From NCBI GenBank assembly GCA_013314735.1, contig JABUFD010000001.1, forward strand, positions 434,001-498,000: 64,000 nt of DNA, in the 5' to 3' direction. The notes beneath the pieces are model-generated. The model worked only from the letters and a program-made list of their open reading frames with translations. It was not told where the DNA came from and did not search any database. This stretch comes from Anaerolineae bacterium (GTDB lineage: Bacteria; Chloroflexota; Anaerolineae; Anaerolineales; Anaerolineaceae). The translations under genes were made by a program, and so were the position numbers. Within the stretch, counting starts at the first letter, position 1. Every line of letters starts with the position of its first letter. Of the stretch, positions 18,069 to 27,604 are shown one piece after another.

Positions 18069-20738
18069 TCAGGAAAATTTCCCCAGCACGCTGGCCGGAC
18101 GGTGGAGGCCTAACCACACTATGCCCCCGATTATGAAGGCGCACATCCCTCCCAGGATCAGGAATACCCACCCGCGAAGCATGGGCACCACTCGTATGCT
18201 GTACGTGGCATCAGTACCGGCAGCGAGCGGTAATACCGCCTTGACATTGATCAGATAAGTACCAGTTGCTGGTGCCCTGAAGGTGAGATGGTCATTGAAT
18301 TCAGCCAAAGGCGCTGACAGGTCGGCATCCAGGAAAATACTCCCAACCAACTCCAGTCCTTGCATTTCCGGCATCACTACGAGGCGAATGCGTTGACCTT
18401 TGGTCAGGGTGAGCTGCATCCAGTCCACATCGCCGGCACCGCAGATATTGTGACCCTGGTTGGTGAACCACGATAGCCGGGTTGCACCCTGAGGGTGGCT
18501 GTCTGCGCTCGCAATGCTGTCGAAACTGTCAGGGGAACAGGTTGTGTCCAGTGTTGTTTGCGCCTGGGTAACACCTGGGAAAAGCTCATCGGAACCATCA
18601 ATCGCTGCAGCACGCAGGCGGAATTCATAAATGGATCCCGGGTTGCCAGAGATGGTGAGAGAACGAGCGTCTGGTTGAATCCTGTCCAGGGTCTGCCACT
18701 CACTGCCATCGATTTTCATCTGGATCTCAAACCAGCGTACATTCCTGGAGCCTTGTTCGACACTCCATTGCAGGTGGATCAAGTTCGCACGCAGCAACGC
18801 CGGCAGGGGATCCAGGCGTGTAACCGGTTGATTCCCAGCGGATTTCATGACTGTGAAATCGGCGCTGGCTTCTATGGCGCCAGCGGGGTTGCTTCCAACC
18901 ACGTTCAGCCTGTACTGACCGGGTTCCAATGTGCCCACCACCCAGTTGGCTTCAGTATGCCAATCACGGGTATTCAGGATCTCTTCGTTGCGGATGATTT
19001 CAGCGCGGTATATATCGGCATCACCCATCCAGGCAAATTCGATCACCTGGTCCGCATGAAACGACAGCGCCTGGGGAAGGAACAACTCCTGCGGGGCATC
19101 CGGGAAGTTGATCACACGCAGTGATGAAACCGTGTCAATGCCGGTCGGGTTGTCGCTCAGGTCGGGATCACTGTATCGGAAACTTTCCTGGGCACCTTTC
19201 AGATTGGTACTGACAAACAACACGGCCAGGGCATCGTTTCCCACCAATATGGAACGTACACGGTCATTGTCCATTCCCGCCACATAATCCATACTGGGAT
19301 ACTCCCCGATCTTCACACGGGTGCATTCACCCTGATAGTAAAAGTCGGTGAATAGGGCAATTTGATCCGGCGCAGGTGAACACGGGCTGGGCGGCAGTTC
19401 CTCGCAGGCAAAATTTTTGTGAATGGTAGTGGGTGAATTCTTAGTATCCACCATTTTCCCCAGGCTGTCACTGGCACCAACTGCCAGATCGATACTGCCG
19501 TTTTCCAGTCCCCAATCACAAAAGTTGAGCGTGGCGTTCCCTGCGGTGCTGTTCTTAACAACGTCAAAAGCCTGCCATGTCGAGGTTTTTTGGCGGAAAT
19601 AAAAGGTGAGTGTTTTAATATCCGCTGGGCTACCCGCTCTTGCGGAAACGGTAATCTGACCAGCATTCACCAGTGTGCTGGGAGAAGGATTGATGATGCT
19701 GGCTGTTGGCAGGGGCGCGTCTGCGTTTTTCGAAACAAACCAATCGCCACTAACACATTGACTGCCGTATTCCGGGAATTGCTCAGCTTCAACACAGGTT
19801 CGGGGGCGTCCGCCATTCATCGATACCTCGTCGAAAGTGATATCGACTGATGTGCCCCAGTATGAGCTGGGATTGGTGTGAACCATAAAGTGCAGATGGT
19901 GGGCTGTGCTGGCGCCGGTGTCATCCGCGTTGCCGATGAACTGACCCTGGCGCACAGCAGCCCCAGGAACGCGCAAGGCGGGAGGAATGGAATCCTGTGC
20001 CAGGTGATAATAGATCTGATATGTGGTGGGTGAGGTGGAGGTATCTTCGATCAGGAGGTAATTGGTATTGGTGGTGTTCCCATTGGGAAATTCCCAGACT
20101 GCTTTCTTGACCACACCGCCCCTGGCTGCGGATACCGGGAACATGGTACCATCCCAGAAGTCGAAGGCGTACAGGCAGGTGGAAGGGCAGGTTTTATAAA
20201 TGAGAACGTGGCCGATGCTTTGTGAGAGTTTGGCTTTTCGCCCTTCGGGGAACGGCAGCTTATAACCTGTGAAAGTCTTGGCATCATGGGGGATCGATTG
20301 GGTTTTCCCCTGGAGCAGACTTTTCTCTTCGGTGCTCATCAGGGTTTCCGGGAGTGACCATAGCGCGCTTTGCCATCCATCTTCATGGTGAAGAACGATT
20401 TTCCAGCTGCCTGGCGTGTAAGGGTTGTCAGATACGAGAAATGCCAGGGCTACCCCGGGTTCGGTTCCTTCTCGCAGGCCGGTCTGGGGATCGAGCATGG
20501 CGAACCAAATTTCCGCGCTTTGCTGATCTTCAGCGATTTCGATGTTGTCGATCTCGATCTCGAATAGCATAAAAACGATCTCCTGTTCTTTGCTGGCTTC
20601 CATTTTAAGCTCAAAGGCTTGCGAAATCACATCTTCCAGTTCAATGACGGATTTTGATGTGTCAGAAGTGCAGGCTGTGAGCAGGATAACAAAGCCAATG
20701 ATGATGAAAGCGGACTGGAGCAGGTGTCTGTTATTCAT
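18069..20738 (-). CDS. Large lipoprotein with M23-like and beta/gamma-crystallin-like domains
   Basis: This 889-residue product is read from the ATG at 20738 (AAGGGA upstream), giving the lipoprotein signal ...ILLTAC with Cys about 22. About residues 155-325 resemble an M23 (LytM) peptidase: YAFDFWDGT with the usual Asp, a later HLAQ and the AHHLHFMVH end motif. No His occupies the usual place four residues before the Asp, so zinc binding and activity are uncertain. About residues 470-555 resemble a beta/gamma-crystallin Greek-key pair (IALFTDFYYQGECTRVKIGEY). Two fibronectin-like segments and a pre-peptidase-like beta domain follow, and a final membrane helix (WVFLILGGMCAFIIGGIVWL). It should be a surface protein anchored at both ends. 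Confidence 0.8.
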   Translation of the reverse strand: MNNRHLLQSAFIIIGFVILLTACTSDTSKSVIELEDVISQAFELKMEASKEQEIVFMLFEIEIDNIEIAEDQQSAEIWFAMLDPQTGLREGTEPGVALAFLVSDNPYTPGSWKIVLHHEDGWQSALWSLPETLMSTEEKSLLQGKTQSIPHDAKTFTGYKLPFPEGRKAKLSQSIGHVLIYKTCPSTCLYAFDFWDGTMFPVSAARGGVVKKAVWEFPNGNTTNTNYLLIEDTSTSPTTYQIYYHLAQDSIPPALRVPGAAVRQGQFIGNADDTGASTAHHLHFMVHTNPSSYWGTSVDITFDEVSMNGGRPRTCVEAEQFPEYGSQCVSGDWFVSKNADAPLPTASIINPSPSTLVNAGQITVSARAGSPADIKTLTFYFRQKTSTWQAFDVVKNSTAGNATLNFCDWGLENGSIDLAVGASDSLGKMVDTKNSPTTIHKNFACEELPPSPCSPAPDQIALFTDFYYQGECTRVKIGEYPSMDYVAGMDNDRVRSILVGNDALAVLFVSTNLKGAQESFRYSDPDLSDNPTGIDTVSSLRVINFPDAPQELFLPQALSFHADQVIEFAWMGDADIYRAEIIRNEEILNTRDWHTEANWVVGTLEPGQYRLNVVGSNPAGAIEASADFTVMKSAGNQPVTRLDPLPALLRANLIHLQWSVEQGSRNVRWFEIQMKIDGSEWQTLDRIQPDARSLTISGNPGSIYEFRLRAAAIDGSDELFPGVTQAQTTLDTTCSPDSFDSIASADSHPQGATRLSWFTNQGHNICGAGDVDWMQLTLTKGQRIRLVVMPEMQGLELVGSIFLDADLSAPLAEFNDHLTFRAPATGTYLINVKAVLPLAAGTDATYSIRVVPMLRGWVFLILGGMCAFIIGGIVWLGLHRPASVLGKFS

Positions 20739-20831
20739 ATAGTTCCCTTGCAAAGCATACTATTGTTTCGGAATAAGATGCAAGGCATGTACCAGAATGG
20801 ACCATCGGTTTATTGGGAGTGCCAAATGAAA

Positions 20832-20870
20832 AAACACCCGGCTCGGTAATATAACCTGGGCCGGGTGTTT
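20832..20870 (-). terminator. Intrinsic terminator after the P-type ATPase gene
   Basis: A 10-13 bp stem (arms 20832-20844 and 20858-20870) has a run of T on the minus strand after the right arm, 16 bp past the stop of the P-type ATPase gene. The stem ends with A and T tracts on both sides. Confidence 0.8.
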
Positions 20871-20885
20871 GGGGTTGGTGGATAT

Positions 20886-23789
20886 TTACGCTTTTTTGGT
20901 TTTATTCAATACTGATTTTGTGATCTCGGCGGCAATCGAAGGAATCAACAGCAAGGGTGCGATTTCTAACCATTGGACCAATGTCAGTGGTTCCACACGG
21001 AAAATTTCCGTATTCAGGCCGGGAACATACAACACGATCATCACCAGGGCAATTGAGATCAGCACGGCATAATTCATTGATTTGTTGCTGAAAATACCGA
21101 TCTTGAGCAGGGGGAAGAATTCCGAACGGGAGGTGAATGCACGGAACAATTCCGAGGTGCTCAGTGTGATGAAGGCAAAGGTCTGGGCATACATCAGGCT
21201 GACCTGCATATCGAGGCTCAGTTCTTCGAAGGGAACCGAACCGGCGGCAACCAGCCCACGCCAAACATCGGCCACAGTCTCGCCGGGGTGGTGGTAACCG
21301 AGGAAGAAAGCGACCAGTACCACGGACGTGATCGCAATTGTCTGGACCACGACGCCAACCAGCATGTGCCCATTAATGATGGGTTCGTTGGTGGGACGCG
21401 GTTTACGGTCCATAATATCGGGATCACCCTTTTCAGTCGCCAATGCCAGGGCGGGAGCGCCGTCCGTCAGCAGATTGAGCCATAACAGCTGTAATGGGTT
21501 GAGGGGCATTGCCCAGCCAAACAATGTGGCCAGGAAAAGGATCATGATTTCTGCCATGTTGCAGGAAATCAGGAAGTACACGAATTTGCGGATGTTGGAA
21601 TAAATGATACGGCCCTGTTCAATCGCCGAAACGATCGAGGCATAGTTATCATCGGTCAACACCATATCGGCAGTTTCCTTGGCGACATCGGTACCGGTGA
21701 TGCCCATGGCCACACCGATATCGGCGCGTTTGATCGCGGGAGCGTCGTTGACACCGTCGCCGGTCATCGCCACCACTTCGCCGTTGGAGCGCAGCGCATC
21801 CACGATGAGCATTTTGTGTTCAGGGGAAACACGGGCGAAGACATCGGTCACCATCACTTCTTTCCGAAGGGTTTCGGTTTCCATATGGTTCAATTCGGCA
21901 CCCGTGAGGGCGTGATGGTTTTCACGCAGCAGGGCGATGTTTTGCGCGATCGCTTTGGCGGTGTTGGGATAATCGCCGGTGATCATGATGGTGCGGATGC
22001 CAGCCTTGGCTGCCGTGAGCAGGGCGGGTTTGACTTCGTCACGGGCGGGGTCAATCATGCCCTGCATACCAACAAAGACCAGGTCGTTCTCAACTGTTTC
22101 CGGTTTGATCTCGTCCGGCAGGTCAACGCGGATGTGGGTGGCAAAACCCAGCACGCGCAGCGCTTTTTTGGTCATGGCATCAATGGCAGCCAGTACTTCA
22201 GCGCGTTTCTCATCGGTCAGTTCGCGAATCTGGTAATCATTGCCCAGGTAGTATTTGCAGTCTGAAAGCACGATATCCGGTGCGCCTTTGACACAAATGG
22301 CATAGTCACCTGTGAATGGTGCTTTTTTAACAGGGGCAATCGGAAGCGCACCGGGTTCGATGATCGAATGGATCGTCGTCATGCGCTTGCGGGTGGAGTC
22401 AAAGGGGATTTCCTGTACACGGGGGAATGCCTTGTGGGCTTCTTTCTGGAAGGCACCAGCTTTGGCAGCTGCCACAACCATCGAACCTTCCGTGGGATCA
22501 CCAATGATGCGGTGGTATAGGTTGCCGTTCTCGTCTTTGCCGTTATCCAATGACGAATCATTGTTGAGCAGGCCGACCCACAGGGAAGTTGCCAGGCTGC
22601 CGTACTCGGCAGGATCAACCACTTCGCCGTTCACACTGAATTTCCCGGTCGGTTCATAACCGGAACCGGAGATATCGAATGTTACCCCATCGCCCCACAT
22701 TTCAACCGTTGTCATCTGGTTCTGCGTGAGGGTGCCGGTTTTATCCGAGCAGATCACGGTAGCGGAACCCAGGGTTTCGACGGAAGCCAATTTGCGGATC
22801 AGCGCATGGCGCTTGACCATTTCACCCATGCCAAGCGCGAGGCTGATGGTAACCACTGCCGGAAGTCCTTCCGGTACAGCGGCGATGGCCAGGCCGACCG
22901 CCACCATGAACAGTTCAGTAATCTCACCGATTCCACGGGTAGTGGAGAACAATGCCCCAAAACCGCCTTCATTCATGCCCAGGCGGACAAAACCAATCGC
23001 GAATACCAGGCCGACGATGATCAAGCACGCCAACCCGAGTTGCTTACCCAGCTTATCGAGATTCTTCTGCAGTGGGGTTTCTTCTTCTTCCACCTCAGAA
23101 AGCATGCCGGCAATCTTACCCAGCTCGGTTTGCATGCCGGTGCCGATAACCAGCCCGCGGCCGCGGCCGTAAGTTACGGTGGTTCCCATGAAGCAGCAGT
23201 TGGTACGGTCACCGATGGTGGGTTCCCCCTCGATCACGCGTTCCGCGTCTTTGGTCACATCATGTGCTTCACCGGTCAGGGAGGCTTCTTCCACCCGCAA
23301 GTTCATGGCATCGACCAGTCGCAGGTCGGCGGGGATGAAATTGCCAGCCTCAAGGAACACAATGTCGCCGGGTACCAGTTCAGCGGAAGGAATATTGATG
23401 CGTTTTCCATCGCGCAATACCTGGGCTTCAGGGGCTGCCAGTTTCTTTAAGGCAGCCAGTGCCTGCGCGGCACGACCTTCCTGTACAACCCCCAGAACAG
23501 CATTCAGGATCACAATCGCCATGATCGCCCCGGCTTCAATGTATTCGCCAAGCACAGCCGAAACGACTGCGGCGACGATCAACATGATGACCAGGAAGTC
23601 ATTGAATTGATCCAGGAGCATCTCGAGGAATGTGGGGGGACGCTTTTCGGCTAACTGATTTGGGCCGTATTCGGCCAAACGCCGGGCGGCTTCCCCGGAA
23701 CTCAGGCCAGCTTCACTGGAAGATTTGATTTGGTTGACCGCATCTTCAGGTTTGAGGCTGTACCATTTTGTTTGGGTAACATCTGCCAT
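20886..23789 (-). CDS. P-type ATPase, calcium-transporting type (P2A)
   Basis: This 967-residue protein carries all P-type ATPase marks: the actuator motif TGEAHDV, helix-4 VAAVPEGLPAVVT, the phosphorylation site ICSDKTGTLT (Asp about 347), the nucleotide-binding KGAPD and the hinge TGDGVNDAPAIKRADIG. The N-terminal cation-ATPase domain (residues about 8-75) and PEGLP place it with P2 pumps of the SERCA/PMR1 type, and a C-terminal set of six helices completes it. It would export Ca2+, possibly Mn2+, from the cytoplasm. AAGGA sits before the ATG. A Mn2+-exporter-like gene lies just upstream on the same strand, with its own promoter. Confidence 0.93.
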   Translation of the reverse strand: MADVTQTKWYSLKPEDAVNQIKSSSEAGLSSGEAARRLAEYGPNQLAEKRPPTFLEMLLDQFNDFLVIMLIVAAVVSAVLGEYIEAGAIMAIVILNAVLGVVQEGRAAQALAALKKLAAPEAQVLRDGKRINIPSAELVPGDIVFLEAGNFIPADLRLVDAMNLRVEEASLTGEAHDVTKDAERVIEGEPTIGDRTNCCFMGTTVTYGRGRGLVIGTGMQTELGKIAGMLSEVEEEETPLQKNLDKLGKQLGLACLIIVGLVFAIGFVRLGMNEGGFGALFSTTRGIGEITELFMVAVGLAIAAVPEGLPAVVTISLALGMGEMVKRHALIRKLASVETLGSATVICSDKTGTLTQNQMTTVEMWGDGVTFDISGSGYEPTGKFSVNGEVVDPAEYGSLATSLWVGLLNNDSSLDNGKDENGNLYHRIIGDPTEGSMVVAAAKAGAFQKEAHKAFPRVQEIPFDSTRKRMTTIHSIIEPGALPIAPVKKAPFTGDYAICVKGAPDIVLSDCKYYLGNDYQIRELTDEKRAEVLAAIDAMTKKALRVLGFATHIRVDLPDEIKPETVENDLVFVGMQGMIDPARDEVKPALLTAAKAGIRTIMITGDYPNTAKAIAQNIALLRENHHALTGAELNHMETETLRKEVMVTDVFARVSPEHKMLIVDALRSNGEVVAMTGDGVNDAPAIKRADIGVAMGITGTDVAKETADMVLTDDNYASIVSAIEQGRIIYSNIRKFVYFLISCNMAEIMILFLATLFGWAMPLNPLQLLWLNLLTDGAPALALATEKGDPDIMDRKPRPTNEPIINGHMLVGVVVQTIAITSVVLVAFFLGYHHPGETVADVWRGLVAAGSVPFEELSLDMQVSLMYAQTFAFITLSTSELFRAFTSRSEFFPLLKIGIFSNKSMNYAVLISIALVMIVLYVPGLNTEIFRVEPLTLVQWLEIAPLLLIPSIAAEITKSVLNKTKKA

Positions 23790-23900
23790 TGTTTCAATCC
23801 TTTTCTTTCAAACAGTAAGTTTTTAACCAGCGTAAACTATAACACACTAAACAAGAATGATACCATGAATGAAATTCCTTGAATCAGGCGATTTTTATCA

Positions 23901-23962
23901 TATCAGCGCGGTGAAAATGCGCTGATACACACCGACAGCGATCGGTGGGCACGATTGCTGTC
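23901..23962. repeat. Two adjacent perfect or near-perfect hairpins
   Basis: TATCAGCGC (23901-23909) pairs with GCGCTGATA (23919-23927), a perfect 9-bp stem. Directly after it GACAGCGATCG (23934-23944) pairs with CGATTGCTGTC (23952-23962), 11 bp with one G-U. They lie between the 3' end of the MntP-like gene and the ATPase promoter. Neither has a U-tract, so they are not classical terminators. Confidence 0.5.
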
Positions 23963-23976
23963 CACCTGGAGTCCGC

Positions 23977-24570
23977 TTAAAAGTTGCTTGTGATCAAAGC
24001 GATGATCGGCAGCATGGCCTGGTGCTCAATCAGGATGCGGATACCAATGAATAACAGGACTGCGCCGCCCACAATTTCCATCCGTTTTCCAAACAGCGTA
24101 CCAAGCTTCTGTCCCAGTAACAGACCGAGGATGGAGAACAAGATCGAAGTAATGCCAATCATCAAGATGGTCGCGAGGATATCATTCTGGAGCAGCCCCA
24201 GGCTTAATCCTACTGCGGCTGCGTCAATACTGGTGGCGACAGAGAAGAGAACCAGCGTTTTCCCACGGGATGGGTCTGGCGGACAGGTATCCTCTCCTGT
24301 GGCCAATCCGCCTACAATCATTTTGATTGCAATCCATGCCAACAAAATGAAGGCGATCCAGTGATCAAACGATGAAATCCAGCGCGCAATGGTTGACCCG
24401 GCGAGATAACCCGCCAGGGCAAATAATGCCTGGAATAGCCCAAAATGCCAGGAAATTCGGAAACGATACCGAAAATCCTGCTTGACATTGATCGTAGCGG
24501 CGCACATGGAAACCGCAAAACAATCCATGGCAAGGCCGATTGATAGGAGCAAAGTAGAAATAAAATTCAT
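23977..24570 (-). CDS. mntP: Manganese efflux pump MntP-like protein
   Basis: This 197-residue protein has six hydrophobic segments arranged as two DUF204 repeats. Each repeat carries the conserved acidic motif: SIGLAMDCFAVS (Asp16) in the first and TSIDAAAVGLSLG in the second. In E. coli MntP such residues are needed for Mn2+ export. The family is usually controlled by a yybP-ykoY riboswitch, but the short leader here shows no such core. Its -10 (TATAAT at 24608-24603 with TGT before it) lies about 33 nt upstream of the ATG. The next gene downstream is the calcium-type pump, so the pair may act together in divalent-cation export. Confidence 0.9.
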   Translation of the reverse strand: MNFISTLLLSIGLAMDCFAVSMCAATINVKQDFRYRFRISWHFGLFQALFALAGYLAGSTIARWISSFDHWIAFILLAWIAIKMIVGGLATGEDTCPPDPSRGKTLVLFSVATSIDAAAVGLSLGLLQNDILATILMIGITSILFSILGLLLGQKLGTLFGKRMEIVGGAVLLFIGIRILIEHQAMLPIIALITSNF

Positions 24571-24602
24571 GCCGCATCCTGAAGGTCTGAGTTAACGCAG
24601 CC

Positions 24603-24608
24603 ATTATA
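24603..24608 (-). promoter_or_regulatory. Extended -10 element of the MntP-like gene
   Basis: Minus strand reads TGT-TATAAT, an extended -10, with no clear -35. The predicted start is near 24596, between the terminator of the upstream nitroreductase gene and the ATG at 24570. Confidence 0.5.
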
Positions 24609-24666
24609 ACAGGATTCTACACAAGCCAGTGTGAACGAAAAGTTTTGAGAAATATTCTGCCAAAGA

Positions 24667-24703
24667 AAAATCAACCCCTGCCATGCGGAAGGGGTTGATT
24701 TTC
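24667..24703 (-). terminator. Intrinsic terminator after the nitroreductase gene
   Basis: A stem of at least 12 bp is formed by AATCAACCCCT (24669-24679) and AGGGGTTGATT (24690-24700), with A/T runs on both sides, 10 bp after the nitroreductase stop. It isolates the MntP-like gene from the WD40-nitroreductase unit. Confidence 0.8.
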
Positions 24704-24712
24704 AGTCACAAC

Positions 24713-25228
24713 CTAATATTGATTCCAGTGAACGCGTGCCGGGTTGTACTTGGTATTGGGTTCCGGCATGGTTTCGGGATAGCCGACATACAGGATGGCA
24801 AGAGGTACCACCTGCTGGGGGATTTTGAGGATGCGCTGCACCTTCAGGATCGTATCCACTTTGGGGTGGGTACCCAGCCAGACGGAACCCAGGCCAAAAC
24901 CGGCAGCCGCAATGAGGATATTTTCGACGGCTGCGCTCAGGTCCTGTTCCCAAAAACTGTTACAGCGGGGGTTGTTGCCGATTTTGTCATTGTAGAGTAC
25001 AGCAATGGCCGCAGGCGCATTGTAAGGACCGTGGGACAGGTTGGAACGCAGTTCCTGCATCACGGCCGGATCATCCACCGCGACAAATTCCCACGGCTGA
25101 TTATTGCAGGCAGATGGCGCGGCCATGCCAGCCTGGAGCAAATCGGTGAGGATTTCACGAGAAACTGTTTTATCGAGGTACTTGCGGACACTCCGCCTGG
25201 AAAAGATCAACTCCAAAACATCACTCAT
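24713..25228 (-). CDS. Nitroreductase-family FMN protein
   Basis: This 171-residue protein is read from the ATG at 25228, which has AGGAG at good spacing; the longer frame overlaps the previous gene. It has the FMN-contact motif SRRSVRKYLDKTVS at the N-terminus, AAPSACNNQPWEFVAVDD, and the C-terminal glycine-rich AAAGFGLGSVWLGTHP. Family members reduce nitro groups, quinones or flavins with NAD(P)H, and the true substrate cannot be told. It begins 25 bp after the WD40 lipoprotein stop on the same strand, so the two may be co-transcribed, although no functional link is obvious. Confidence 0.88.
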   Translation of the reverse strand: MSDVLELIFSRRSVRKYLDKTVSREILTDLLQAGMAAPSACNNQPWEFVAVDDPAVMQELRSNLSHGPYNAPAAIAVLYNDKIGNNPRCNSFWEQDLSAAVENILIAAAGFGLGSVWLGTHPKVDTILKVQRILKIPQQVVPLAILYVGYPETMPEPNTKYNPARVHWNQY

Positions 25229-25253
25229 CACTACTCTCCTTTCACACCAAATC

Positions 25254-27371
25254 TTATTCAAAAATGGGGGGGATGCCGAAAATTCGCATGACACCGTCCC
25301 AATCGTCAGTATACATCAATGCGCCGTCCGGATGGAAACCAATCTCTTTCGCGTAACCAGTGAGTCCCCGGAGAGTTGCCAGGAGTTGTCCGCCAGAGAG
25401 CGCCCATACATTGACAGTACCGTCATCGCTGACGGATGCCAGCACATCACCCGCCGGAGAAAACGTAACACCTTTGACGCGGAAGTCATGCTCATCAAAC
25501 AGGTTCAACTGCTTTCCCCAATCGGCTTCATCACCGGTGATGGATTGCCAGAGACGTACCGTGTAATCGCTGGATGCGGATGCCAGCCTCTCACCATTTG
25601 GCGAAAATTGAACATCATAGATCACATCCTGGTGGCCTGTAATTTCCAGCAGTTCATCTCCATCCGTCAGGCGCCACAGGCGAATATCAGCATCATCGCC
25701 AGCACTGGCCAGCAGGCTGCCGTCAGGTGAGAAATCAAGGGTCAACACTCTGCCGATCCCATGCCTGATGCTTTGGGTAACTTCGTATGATTCCATGTCA
25801 AGAACATCAACGGCTCCATTTCCCCAACCGATTGCCAGCAATTTGCCATCACCGGAGACATCCAATGCGGTGACAAACGAGGTGTTACCGGTAAATTCCT
25901 GGGTCATACTCCCATCTGTGAGGTTCCAGAGCCGATACCCATCATATGATACGGTGAGTAATTTTTCCCCGCCATCGAGCAAGAGCGCATCATAAACAGA
26001 ATTGTTATGGGTGTTCTCCAACGTGATGATCTCTTCACCGGTGTCAGCATAATACAGTTGCACATCGCCGGCCAAAGGTTCCGCGATAATATATGGGCGG
26101 TCACCAAGGTAACCTGCGGAGATCAATTGTCCCCTGTCAATACTGAGCAGCAGTTCTCGATCCGGCAATTGCCACCAACTGATCACAGAACCCCAGGTTG
26201 CGGAAACCAGCGTATTTTCTGATCCATACGCAATGGATTTCACGATATAGTTATGCGGAAGGCTTAATACCTGGTAACCCTGGTAGTTGTATTCGGCATC
26301 GAATACTTCCCAGACATAAACCTGGTTGTCGTCTCCAGCAATGGCCAACTGCTGCATATTTGGTGAAAATGCAACATCGCGCACAATATCAGGATTGGGG
26401 ATCACAAAGGGATAGGGTTCTTCTTCGCTCAAGTTCCACAGGTAGGTGGTGGTATCCGCGCTGCCAGAAGCCAGGTACTGTCCATTGGCGGTATATTCAA
26501 GGGTGGTGATGGAACCCGTTTGCCCGCGCAAGGTGGCCTTTTTTGTTCCGGCCTGCACATCCCACAGGTAAACCAGGGTGTCTGAACTGCCAGAAGCGAG
26601 CGTTTTGTTATCCGGTGAGAACGTAAGATCATTGACGCGCCCGATATGGTCATCAAACGTCGAAACCATGGCCCCGGTGGAGGTGTTCCAGATACTGACA
26701 ATGCCGTTGTCGTCACCGCTGGCGATGAGCATGCCATCGGGGGAGATATCAACAGCTAGCACCGCTCCCTGGTGGGCATCGATATCCTGCAAGATCATCC
26801 CATCTGCCATTTCCATGATGACCAGGCGTCCGTCCTGTAGGCCGGCGGCGAGATATTCGCCGTTCGCCGAAACATCCACACTGCGAACCGATTGGTTGGC
26901 GAGAAAAAGGACCTCATTATTCGGGTCATTGATGTCATAAATGCTGATCCCGCTGATCGTTGCGACGACAACCCATCGTCCGCTGGGTGTCATAGCGATT
27001 TCCTCTATGGTCCCCCGGCCGTACAATGCCAGGGGCGCCAGGTCGGAAGCATTTTCGACGCTGATGATTTCATCATTGAAAGGAATTAATGTGGCCACTG
27101 CCACCGGTAATTCAGGAGTGGCGGTGGGAGGTACGCGGGTGGGCACAGGGGTGATGGTGGGTGCGGTTGTGACCGTGGCCGTCGGTGGAACGGCTGCGGT
27201 TGCATTGATATCTGTTGCCGCCTGGTCAAGTGCTGCCTGAACTGTTTCGGTCGCATTCACCTGTTGCGCCGGTTCAGATTGGCAGCTGGTGATCAATAAT
27301 GCGAGGACGATCAGCAGCGTTCCCGCAGCCAGAGGCATTTTTCGAGTTTCGTTATGAAAAATGGAAGTCAT
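25254..27371 (-). CDS. WD40-repeat lipoprotein with about 14 blades
   Basis: This 705-residue protein is read from the ATG at 27371 (AAGGAG at good spacing). It has a lipoprotein signal with lipobox LLITSC (Cys about 29) and then a Thr/Pro-rich linker (about residues 65-95). I count about 14 WD-type repeats from residue 120 to the end, for example LAVDISPDGMLIASGDDNG and LTLDFSPDGSLLASAGDDA, so it can form two seven-bladed beta-propellers. Repeats 7 and 8 are the most degenerate and may mark the boundary. It should be an outer-surface binding scaffold. No ligand can be named. Confidence 0.9.
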   Translation of the reverse strand: MTSIFHNETRKMPLAAGTLLIVLALLITSCQSEPAQQVNATETVQAALDQAATDINATAAVPPTATVTTAPTITPVPTRVPPTATPELPVAVATLIPFNDEIISVENASDLAPLALYGRGTIEEIAMTPSGRWVVVATISGISIYDINDPNNEVLFLANQSVRSVDVSANGEYLAAGLQDGRLVIMEMADGMILQDIDAHQGAVLAVDISPDGMLIASGDDNGIVSIWNTSTGAMVSTFDDHIGRVNDLTFSPDNKTLASGSSDTLVYLWDVQAGTKKATLRGQTGSITTLEYTANGQYLASGSADTTTYLWNLSEEEPYPFVIPNPDIVRDVAFSPNMQQLAIAGDDNQVYVWEVFDAEYNYQGYQVLSLPHNYIVKSIAYGSENTLVSATWGSVISWWQLPDRELLLSIDRGQLISAGYLGDRPYIIAEPLAGDVQLYYADTGEEIITLENTHNNSVYDALLLDGGEKLLTVSYDGYRLWNLTDGSMTQEFTGNTSFVTALDVSGDGKLLAIGWGNGAVDVLDMESYEVTQSIRHGIGRVLTLDFSPDGSLLASAGDDADIRLWRLTDGDELLEITGHQDVIYDVQFSPNGERLASASSDYTVRLWQSITGDEADWGKQLNLFDEHDFRVKGVTFSPAGDVLASVSDDGTVNVWALSGGQLLATLRGLTGYAKEIGFHPDGALMYTDDWDGVMRIFGIPPIFE

Positions 27372-27604
27372 TCGTTTCTCCTTGAGAATACCATGGGTTG
27401 AGTCTGTATCACAGGATTGGAATAATTCTGCTAACCCAACCATGGATTGATTACCTACATTTTACCATTTTGCATACATCAATGCCGATTCGTTTTCTGA
27501 ACGCCAACCAGGCATAGGGTGAAAGTTGATCAGATAGGGGGAAACTGCGGGCAGTTTGCTTTATGTTACAATTCGGCGATGATTTATTGGATGGAGAGAT
27601 TGAG

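Noticed and set aside
24571-24666. Mn2+-sensing yybP-ykoY riboswitch before the MntP-like gene
   Set aside because: The predicted leader is about 25-30 nt, too short for that motif, and its conserved loops are absent.
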